DNA from: an uncultured Actinomycetes bacterium
Lineage (GTDB): Bacteria > Actinomycetota > Thermoleophilia > Solirubrobacterales > 70-9
Direction: 5' to 3'
Length of the DNA stretch: 6,669 nucleotides
NCBI GenBank assembly: GCA_946479725.1
Contig: CAMLHB010000130.1
Coordinates: 1 to 6,669 of the forward strand
In this document: positions 1-5,081 of the stretch, one piece after another
Layout of the letters: every line of letters starts with the position of its first letter
How positions within the stretch are numbered: position 1 is the stretch's first letter
Made by a program: the position numbers and the translations under genes
The notes under the pieces: generated by a model
Told to the model about the DNA's origin: nothing
The model's database searches: none
Seen by the model: the letters and a program-made list of their open reading frames with translations, nothing else

Positions 1-555
1 CTCAGGGACGGTCGAGACGTAGACCTTGCCTTCGTTGACCCCGGGTGACATGTCGATCGCGCCTTCGAGGTCGACGTTCCATTCCTCCTTACCCGTTTCC
101 TGATTGAGGGCGAAGGCTTCCGAGGAGGTGGTCCCGTAGACGTGACCGTCGGCGACGGCGAGGCCGTTGGGGCCGTGGCTCGGCGATTCGTACTTCTTCG
201 ACCAGAGGACGTCGCCGCTGGCGAGGTCGATCGCCTGGACGTTGGATTCGAGGTCCTGCGAGTAGATCACCCCGTTTGCGATCACCGGGGTAGAGGCGTA
301 GCTGCCGTAGACGCCGACCCCGTTGATCGGGTTCGACCAGACTTCTTCCAGTTCGGAGACGTTCTGGCTGTCGATTTTGCTGTCGGCGGCAAGGCGGGCG
401 CTGCCCGGTTCGAGGTTGGAAAGGGCGTCGCCGGTGAAGTTGGCTTCGCCCGAGGACGAGGATTCTCCCGAGGAACCGCACCCCACCAGCAACGCTCCCA
501 CGGCGACGAGCGCCGCGAGCAGCGGCAACCTCCAGAACCTAGACGGCATCGACAT
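1..555 (-). CDS. PQQ-binding-like beta-propeller lipoprotein, N-terminal part (runs off the left edge)
   Basis: The first 185 residues are present; the frame is still open at base 1, so the C-terminal part is missing. The protein begins MSMPSRFWRLPLLAALVAVG and has a classical lipoprotein signal: basic n-region, hydrophobic core, and a lipobox LLVGC with the lipidated Cys at residue 26, followed by a Ser/Gly-rich linker. From about residue 58 it shows PQQ/BamB-type propeller blades, with phrases such as STPVIANGVIYSQDL, VQAIDLASGDVLW, ADGHVYGTTSS and LNQETGKEEW. This suggests an extracytoplasmic, membrane-anchored propeller, either a quinoprotein-dehydrogenase-like enzyme or a BamB-like scaffold; the fragment cannot decide. 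The ATG at 555 is chosen because GGAGG (563-567) lies 7 nt upstream. It follows the N-hydroxylase gene by 12 nt and its Shine-Dalgarno region touches that gene's stop, so co-transcription is likely. Its tie to the biosynthetic genes is uncertain. Confidence 0.9.
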   Translation of the reverse strand, partial: MSMPSRFWRLPLLAALVAVGALLVGCGSSGESSSSGEANFTGDALSNLEPGSARLAADSKIDSQNVSELEEVWSNPINGVGVYGSYASTPVIANGVIYSQDLESNVQAIDLASGDVLWSKKYESPSHGPNGLAVADGHVYGTTSSEAFALNQETGKEEWNVDLEGAIDMSPGVNEGKVYVSTVPE

Positions 556-567
556 CCCACGTCCTCC

Positions 568-1926
568 CTAGTCGAGTAATAAGGATTTGTCTTCTATCGT
601 TTCAGAAATCCCTGCAAAGTGGACACCAAGTTCACTCAGCAGCGGTTGCAACACACGATTGGCGAGCAGCCCGAGGCTGCCGAGGTTGGCGAAGCCGGGG
701 CCCTGCTTGAGGCCGCCGAGGCCGGGGATGTGCAGGCGCGGCCGCACTCCCTCCAGTTCGAGGCCACGGCCGATCGGGACCTCGGTCTTCGGCGGGCCGT
801 CCCAGAGCGGGCCGCACTGTTCTTCGACCTCGTCGCGGACCGCGTCGGGGAAGAGCCCCCGCAGCTGCCGCAGCAGGTCGAAGCCGGTGCAGTTGATGAC
901 GAAGTCGTAGCGCTGGGAGCGCTCCCCTGCGGAGGGGCTGTCGAATTCGAGCACCGCCCCCTCGCCGTCCTCGGCGAGCGAGACGTGCATCGCCCGGCCG
1001 GTGACGAAGGAGAGGTGATCGTCGTCGGCGATCCGCTCCAGCACGCTGGCGTCGAAGACACCGCGGTCGCAGTGCTTGACGAAGTCCCGCCGGGTCTCGA
1101 TCTCGAGGTGTTCCCAGTCGACGTTGTCGGGGTCGGCGAAGACGCGGTTCTCGAGGAAGCTCTCGCCGCGACTGAGCGGCAGGGTCGGCGTATAGATGGT
1201 CAGCCGCGCAGCCGGGCGCAGCGCCCGCAGGAAGACGAGGGCGCTGAGCGCGCTCTCGCCGCCGCCGACGATCGCGATCTCCACATCCTCGTCCTCCGGC
1301 ACCCGGGCGAATTCCTCGCGCCGGCTGTCGCAGTGGAAGACGCGGGACTCGACCTCCGGGTCGTGGGGAAAGTGGCGGTGGACGCCGGGGCCGGTGAGGA
1401 CGAGGACGCGGCCGCGGTGGAACTCGGGGTCCTCGGGACGCCCGCGCTCGGCCACCTCGACCTGCCAGCTCTCGTGCCCGTCGGCGACCGCGACCTCGGT
1501 CACCCGGCCGTCGTAGATGCTGATTCCGTTGGTCGCCCGTCCCAGCACCCAGCCCAGGTACTCGCCGTAGTCCTGGTGCATCACCGAGGGCGAACCGGAG
1601 TTGACCCAGGCGGCGTATTCGTGCCGTTCCATCGCAAAGCGCTGCCAGGTCAGCGGCAGCAGCGCCGCGTCGATCTCGTCGCCGACCTCGCCGAACTGGC
1701 GGCTGCTCTGGTACGGGAAGCCGATGTCCTTGATCGGCGGGATCGCCAGCGGCTCCTCGCCGGAGGTCATCCCGTTGCGGCCGAGCCAGGAGGCCGCCGG
1801 CTCGGTTTTCTCGATCACGGTCATCGAGATCTCGGCCAGCCCGAGGGTATTGATCGTGTGCACCTTGGCGGCCAGCGCGGCGGCCTTGGCGCCGGCGCCG
1901 ACGACGAGGATGTCGCTCTCGCTCAT
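568..1926 (-). CDS. MbtG/SidA/IucD-family FAD- and NADPH-dependent N-hydroxylase
   Basis: This 452-residue flavoprotein resembles the lysine/ornithine N-monooxygenases, and from memory most closely mycobacterial MbtG. Visible signatures are an N-terminal FAD dinucleotide motif GAGAKA (residues 10-15), KDIGFPY (66-72), EYLGWV (122-127), an NADPH-type motif GGGESA (221-226), the stretch RGESFLEN...FADP (253-266), RRD...DRGVF (279-291), the C-terminal INCTGFD motif (344-350) that corresponds to the ATGY-like motif of the family, and KQGPGFANL (407-415). Family members hydroxylate a primary amine to a hydroxylamine using NADPH and O2 in the cytoplasm; the substrate here is unknown. The ATG at 1926 is preferred over an in-frame GTG at 1935, since it has AGGTGG 5 nt upstream and starts close to the FAD motif as in homologues. 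The P450 gene ends 10 nt upstream. The last 14 or so residues (GISETIEDKSLLLD) are encoded by unusually AT-rich DNA. Confidence 0.9.
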   Translation of the reverse strand: MSESDILVVGAGAKAAALAAKVHTINTLGLAEISMTVIEKTEPAASWLGRNGMTSGEEPLAIPPIKDIGFPYQSSRQFGEVGDEIDAALLPLTWQRFAMERHEYAAWVNSGSPSVMHQDYGEYLGWVLGRATNGISIYDGRVTEVAVADGHESWQVEVAERGRPEDPEFHRGRVLVLTGPGVHRHFPHDPEVESRVFHCDSRREEFARVPEDEDVEIAIVGGGESALSALVFLRALRPAARLTIYTPTLPLSRGESFLENRVFADPDNVDWEHLEIETRRDFVKHCDRGVFDASVLERIADDDHLSFVTGRAMHVSLAEDGEGAVLEFDSPSAGERSQRYDFVINCTGFDLLRQLRGLFPDAVRDEVEEQCGPLWDGPPKTEVPIGRGLELEGVRPRLHIPGLGGLKQGPGFANLGSLGLLANRVLQPLLSELGVHFAGISETIEDKSLLLD

Positions 1927-1936
1927 CTCCCCCACC

Positions 1937-3265
1937 TCAGACCGGCGCCAGCGGCCGCGGTCCGGCCAGCTCGGTTTCCCTCGGTTCCGCGATCACCATC
2001 CCCTTCTGGTCGGGGGCGAAGGAGATCGCGCTTTTGCGGGCCCGCTCGGCGTCGTTCTCGACCGCGCGCAGCTCAGTCGTCTCCAGCACGATCCGCAGTA
2101 CCCGCTTCATCTCCATTTCCGCGTAGCTGGCGGCGAGACAGCGGCGGACGCCGCCGCCGAAGGGGATCCAGGTGTAGGTGCCCGGCTGCCTGCCGAGGAA
2201 GCGCTCGGGGAGGAAGCGGTGGGCTTCGGGGTAGTGGCGCTCGTCGCGGTGGATCAGGTGGATGCAGGGCGCGACCGTCGTCCCCGCCGGCAGGTCGTAA
2301 CCGCCGAGGCGCATCGGCTCCAGCAGGTTGCGGACGACGACGGGGACCGGCGGGCGCAGCCGCAGCGTCTCCTTGACGACCGCGTCGAGATATTCTCCAT
2401 CGCCACCGAGGACGTCCTCGCGCAGCCGCTCCAGCTTGTCGGGGTGGCGCAGCAGCCGCTCGAAGGTCCAGGCGAGGGTGCTCGAGGTCGGCCCGTCGGA
2501 GAGCAGAGTCACAAGTTCGTCGCGCAGATCCTGGTCGGAGAGCGGCGAGCCGTCCTCATACTGGGCGCGGACCAGCATCGAGACGACGCCCATCGAACCC
2601 CCCTCGGGGTCGGCCTTGCGCCGCCGCACCTCCTCCATCACCGCCTCCTCGACCGCGCCCATCGCCTCGCGGTAGCCGCGGCTGCGCACCACCCACCCCG
2701 GCCCGAGGAAGGCGAGCATCGCCAGGTTGCGCGGTTCGTTCATCCAGGTGGTGAGGCCGCGGAGGCGCTCGCGCAGCGGCTGCAGGCGCGGCGATTTCGA
2801 GTCGGGGCCGAAAACCGCGCGCATCACCACGTCGAGGGTGATGTCCTGCATCCGCGGCCAGAGCGCGAACGGCTTCCCCACCGGCCAGCGCCCGATCTCC
2901 TCCCGCGCCACCGTCCCCATCATCTCCGCATCGGCCTGGACCGCCTGGCCGTGGAAGGAAGGCAGCATCAGCTTGCGGCGGGTCATGTGCTCGGGTTCTT
3001 CCAGCAGCATCACCGAGCGCGGCCCGAGCAGCGGCCCCAGCAGCGGGTTGGCGACGTCGACCCCGACCGCGCGGCCGGCGGTGAAGACCTTTTTCACGTC
3101 GTCGGGGTCGGCGAGAATCACCCAGTCGCCGTAGTGGCGGATCCGCAGCGTGAAGGTGTCGCCGTAGCGGCGGTGGCACTTCTCCAGCCAGGGCAGCGGA
3201 CGCTGCGTCCAGCCGACGGCCTGCAGGGCGCGGGGCAGCGTCGGCCCGGGCGGCAGCGCGCTCAC
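1937..3265 (-). CDS. Cytochrome P450 with non-canonical I-helix
   Basis: The protein has 442 residues, normal for a soluble bacterial P450, with no membrane anchor. Landmarks in order: C-helix HMTRRKLMLPSFHG (93-106); I-helix region LLSDGPTSSTLAW (254-266); K-helix ExxR as ETLR (299-302); PERF (353-356); and the heme-binding loop FGGGVRRCLA with the thiolate Cys376. Heme binding and the ExxR/R triad look intact. The I-helix is odd: most bacterial P450s have (A/G)Gx(D/E)T here, whereas this one reads SDGPTSST, without the usual acid-alcohol pair and apparently two residues shorter, so it may use a different oxygen-activation route or do atypical chemistry. The Gly after the heme Cys-Leu is Ala, a tolerated variant. 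The GTG start at 3265 overlaps the mutase stop by 4 nt (GTGA), indicating translational coupling. Redox partners are not in the window. Substrate unknown; the context suggests a chorismate-derived aminated compound or the micro-ORF peptide. Confidence 0.93.
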   Translation of the reverse strand: MSALPPGPTLPRALQAVGWTQRPLPWLEKCHRRYGDTFTLRIRHYGDWVILADPDDVKKVFTAGRAVGVDVANPLLGPLLGPRSVMLLEEPEHMTRRKLMLPSFHGQAVQADAEMMGTVAREEIGRWPVGKPFALWPRMQDITLDVVMRAVFGPDSKSPRLQPLRERLRGLTTWMNEPRNLAMLAFLGPGWVVRSRGYREAMGAVEEAVMEEVRRRKADPEGGSMGVVSMLVRAQYEDGSPLSDQDLRDELVTLLSDGPTSSTLAWTFERLLRHPDKLERLREDVLGGDGEYLDAVVKETLRLRPPVPVVVRNLLEPMRLGGYDLPAGTTVAPCIHLIHRDERHYPEAHRFLPERFLGRQPGTYTWIPFGGGVRRCLAASYAEMEMKRVLRIVLETTELRAVENDAERARKSAISFAPDQKGMVIAEPRETELAGPRPLAPV

Positions 3266-3573
3266 GCGGCGTCCCTCCCGTTCCGCGCCGCCAGCTCGTC
3301 CATCAGCTCGTCCTCGAGCCGGCAGGTGGTGCCGATCAGCAGCTCGAAGAGCTCGCCGCTGAACTCGGGCGGCAGATCGTGTTCGGCGCCGCGGGCAAGG
3401 TAGCGCTCCCGCACCAGCTTCACCCGGTCGGGCTGCATCATCGGGATCTTGTGCTCGCTCTTGTAGACCGCGACTTCGCGGCAGATCTGCAGGCGCTCGC
3501 CGAACAGCTTCGCGATCGCGTCGTCGATCTCGTCGAGCCGGCGGCGGTAGGCCTCGAGCCCCTCGGCGCTCAT
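3262..3573 (-). CDS. AroQ-fold chorismate mutase homologue, probably 4-amino-4-deoxychorismate mutase (PapB/CmlD-like)
   Basis: This is a stand-alone 103-residue all-helical mutase domain of ordinary AroQ length. By alignment from memory to the E. coli chorismate mutase domain, the catalytic cations are kept: R10 (for R11), R27 (R28), K38 (K39) and R50 (R51). The loop reads PMMQPDRV (44-51) in place of the usual DIDRE, so the Glu52 equivalent, which contacts the C4-hydroxyl of chorismate, is Val, and the Gln88 position appears to be Glu. The PMMQPDRV loop recalls the 4-amino-4-deoxychorismate mutases of p-aminophenylalanine pathways. With an ADC synthase in the same operon, rearrangement of ADC to 4-amino-4-deoxyprephenate is the best guess; ordinary chorismate to prephenate conversion remains possible. 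The ATG at 3573 overlaps the deacetylase stop by 4 nt (ATGA) and is preceded by GGGAGGAGAGGG. Confidence 0.9.
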   Translation of the reverse strand: MSAEGLEAYRRRLDEIDDAIAKLFGERLQICREVAVYKSEHKIPMMQPDRVKLVRERYLARGAEHDLPPEFSGELFELLIGTTCRLEDELMDELAARNGRDAA

Positions 3574-4532
3574 CGTCCCTCTCCTCCCAGGAGGCCGCGG
3601 GCGAAGGCGTGGCTGCAGGCGGCGAGCTCGTCGAGCGCGTAGCCGCCCTCCTGGATCACGCAGACCGGCAGGCCCGAGCGCGCCAGCAGGCGGCCGATCT
3701 CGGCGAAGATCTCCGGCCGGAAGCTCCAGCCGCCGTGCGGGTCGCCGGCGACGGTGTCGTAGCCGAGCGAGACGACGAGGGCACGGGCGATCTCCGAGAG
3801 GTCGTGGATCGAGTGCGCGACCTCGCGCAGGTAGAGGTCTTCGTCGGGGCTCTCGGCGAAGGCGACGGCGCGTTCGCCGGCCAGCCGCGGCAGCGGCGTC
3901 CCCGGCGGCAGGTTGGTGACCGGCGCCGCGTGCAGCGAGTGCAGGGCGGCGACCGGGCCCATCCGCTCGACCAGGGCCGAGGTCCCGTTCGGGTAGTGGA
4001 GGTCGAGGTCGACGATCCCGACCGGCTTCAGGCCACCGTCGCAGAGTCGGCGCACCGCCGCGACGGCGTTGTTGAGGTAGCAGTAGCCGGCGTGGAAGGC
4101 AGGGCCGGCGTGATGGCCGGGCGGGCGGCAGACCGCGTAGGTGAAGCGGGCGCCATCGAGCAGTCGCTCGGCGGCGGTGACAGAAGTGCGGATGCCCTCC
4201 AAAGCCGCGGCGACGAGCGCCTTGTTGACCGGGATGTCGGGCTCGAGCCCGGGCGGGGCGAAGTCCGGCATCACCACCGGCTCCTCGCTGGAGATCTCGG
4301 CCAGCGCCCGCAGGTAATCGGCCTCGTGCAGCGCCTCAAGCGTCCGTTGCACGTCCTCGTCGGGTGCGTCGGCCTCGACCGGGCGCACCCCGGAGTGGCG
4401 GACGAGGCCGGCGCGCAGCTCGACCAGGCGCTGGTTGCAGTCCCGGCCTTCGATCAGCCGTTCCCCTTCCCGCACCCAGAAGGCGGCGTCGCCGCTGCCC
4501 TGGCGCTGCTCGACCATCAGCAGCTCACTCAT
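3570..4532 (-). CDS. Histone deacetylase / acetylpolyamine amidohydrolase family zinc deacetylase
   Basis: The protein has 320 residues and carries a complete zinc-deacetylase active site: RPPGHHA (136-142) with the His-His dyad, GYCYLNNAVAA (149-159), DLDLHYPNGT (175-184) giving zinc ligands D177 and H179, GYDTVAGDP (257-265) giving the third ligand D259, and QEGGY (294-298) with the transition-state Tyr298. Bacterial members remove acetyl or other acyl groups from amines such as acetylpolyamines or acetylated biosynthetic intermediates; they are cytoplasmic and need Zn or Fe. One variation is HY-P where most relatives have HH-G after the zinc His. The ATG at 4532 is chosen because it overlaps the micro-ORF stop by 8 nt (ATGAGTGA); an in-frame TTG at 4547 would add only five residues. 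It is preceded by G-rich sequence rather than a clear Shine-Dalgarno, so coupling to upstream translation is likely. With the GNAT gene next door, an acetylation-deacetylation pair is plausible. Confidence 0.92.
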   Translation of the reverse strand: MSELLMVEQRQGSGDAAFWVREGERLIEGRDCNQRLVELRAGLVRHSGVRPVEADAPDEDVQRTLEALHEADYLRALAEISSEEPVVMPDFAPPGLEPDIPVNKALVAAALEGIRTSVTAAERLLDGARFTYAVCRPPGHHAGPAFHAGYCYLNNAVAAVRRLCDGGLKPVGIVDLDLHYPNGTSALVERMGPVAALHSLHAAPVTNLPPGTPLPRLAGERAVAFAESPDEDLYLREVAHSIHDLSEIARALVVSLGYDTVAGDPHGGWSFRPEIFAEIGRLLARSGLPVCVIQEGGYALDELAACSHAFARGLLGGEGR

Positions 4533-4608
4533 CGCTCGGCCCCCCAATCCCGAACTGCATCAACTTGACTACCTCCTGGGTCGCGAAGTTGATGCGGTTC
4601 GGGGTCAT
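4525..4608 (-). CDS. 27-residue micro-ORF, possible precursor/carrier peptide or coupling leader
   Basis: I do not recognise this peptide. It has 27 residues, beginning MTPNRINF, with a central QEVVKLM and ending FGIGGPSDE; it has no Cys, Trp, Tyr or His. Evidence that it is translated: GGAGG (4614-4618) lies 5 nt before the ATG; its ATG overlaps the GNAT stop (ATGA, 4605-4608); its stop overlaps the deacetylase start by 8 nt; and 24 of 27 codons end in G or C. It exactly fills what would otherwise be a 72-nt gap in an operon whose other junctions overlap or nearly touch. Residues 6-19 could form a short amphipathic helix, as in leader peptides, followed by a flexible Gly/Pro tail with acidic end SDE. 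Most of the reading frame is also a strong inverted repeat, so the alternative is that the RNA structure matters and the peptide is incidental. A RiPP precursor, a carrier peptide and a regulatory leader are all possible; none is shown. Confidence 0.65.
   Translation of the reverse strand: MTPNRINFATQEVVKLMQFGIGGPSDE
4547..4605 (-). repeat. Inverted repeat / predicted mRNA stem-loop within the micro-ORF
   Basis: Arms at 4547-4566 and 4586-4605 are complementary at 18 of 20 positions, with a perfect 10-bp core next to the loop (GCATCAACTT at 4557-4566 against AAGTTGATGC at 4586-4595). The 19-nt loop is 4567-4585. In the mRNA (minus strand) the two mismatches are A-C pairs. The stem starts right after the micro-ORF start codon and ends just before the G-rich region ahead of the deacetylase start. 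The loop holds AGGAGGT, a full anti-Shine-Dalgarno match. No U-run follows, so this is not a standard intrinsic terminator. Possible roles are translational control between cistrons, transcript processing, or a remnant of a small repeat element. Confidence 0.75.
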
Positions 4609-5081
4609 AGGAGCCTCCGCATCCGCGGTCCGAGGTGCTCGAACCCGTTGCGACTGTAGAAGGACTCGGTCGAGGCGATCGCCGCGAAGGTCTCGCGCGG
4701 GAGGCCGACCTCCAGCCGACCGACACCGCGCGCTCGCGCCTGGGACGCGACCGCCTCGACCAGTTCCGCCCCGACGCCGCGACTGCGCCAAGCCTCATCG
4801 ACCCAGAGGTCCTGGATCGTCGCGTAGATGCCGGGAACGTGGATTGCCCGCTGCCAGCTGGCGCTGAGGACGCCGACGATCCCCCCGTCGGCCTCCGCGA
4901 TCAGCACCGAGCCCCCCGCCGGATCCTCCAGCAGGGCGCGGACCTCAGTTTCGAGCTCGGCCTCGGTGGGCCGGCGGCCGCCGAGCTCGTCGAGGAGGTT
5001 GCCGACCGCCTCGGCAACCCCCTCGACGTCTCCGGCCCCTGCCTCCCGAACCGTCACCTCGCTGGCGGTCGCCTCGGTCAC
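4605..5081 (-). CDS. GNAT-family N-acetyltransferase
   Basis: The protein is a single GNAT domain of 158 residues, normal for the family. The central acetyl-CoA site is clear: beta-strand IQDLWVDEAWRSRGVGAELVEAV (about 89-111), containing R-x-x-G-x-G (R99, G102, G104) for pyrophosphate binding. It is followed by the motif-B-like stretch SFYSRNGFEHLG (140-151) typical of small-molecule or peptide N-acetyltransferases. An earlier strand, VLIAEADGGIVGVLS (59-73), is the usual core hairpin. It would transfer acetyl (or another acyl) from CoA to an amine in the cytoplasm; the acceptor cannot be read from sequence. The GTG start at 5081 overlaps the PabB stop by 4 nt (GTGA), and its TGA overlaps the micro-ORF ATG (ATGA). 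Being next to a zinc deacetylase suggests transient N-acetyl protection of an intermediate or self-resistance; this is inference. Confidence 0.9.
   Translation of the reverse strand: MTEATASEVTVREAGAGDVEGVAEAVGNLLDELGGRRPTEAELETEVRALLEDPAGGSVLIAEADGGIVGVLSASWQRAIHVPGIYATIQDLWVDEAWRSRGVGAELVEAVASQARARGVGRLEVGLPRETFAAIASTESFYSRNGFEHLGPRMRRLL
4614..4618 (-). promoter_or_regulatory. Ribosome binding site of the micro-ORF
   Basis: GGAGG on the minus strand, 5 nt before the ATG at 4608 and lying within the last codons of the GNAT gene. It is the main independent evidence that the tiny reading frame is translated. Confidence 0.65.

Noticed and set aside
571..660. Internal promoter for the lipoprotein in the AT-rich end of the N-hydroxylase gene.
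   Set aside because: TTGCAG on the minus strand has no convincing -10 element at proper distance; the AT-rich patch may only be relaxed codon use in a C-terminal tail.
1927..1935. GTG at 1935 as start of the N-hydroxylase.
   Set aside because: It adds three residues made from the Shine-Dalgarno region; ATG at 1926 has AGGTGG at proper spacing.
619..3403. Two very long overlapping open frames on the plus strand (about 585 and 600 codons).
   Set aside because: They are antisense to the P450 and N-hydroxylase genes, have low-complexity Arg/Ala/Gly/Pro-rich translations with no domain, and are the usual by-product of high-GC coding DNA.
4533..4547. TTG at 4547 as start of the deacetylase.
   Set aside because: It adds only five residues without family similarity and sits at the base of the hairpin; ATG at 4532 overlaps the micro-ORF stop in the style of the other junctions.
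4547..4605. Rho-independent terminator at the inverted repeat.
   Set aside because: The stem is followed on the minus strand by a G-run, not a U-run, and the downstream genes are coupled by overlapping starts.
4525..4608. Double-glycine (bacteriocin-type) leader cleavage after GIGG, or a biarylitide/atropopeptide-type P450 substrate.
   Set aside because: Cleavage after GG would leave only PSDE, hydrophobic spacing does not fit well, no peptidase-transporter is present, and the peptide has no Tyr, Trp or His for known P450 crosslinks.
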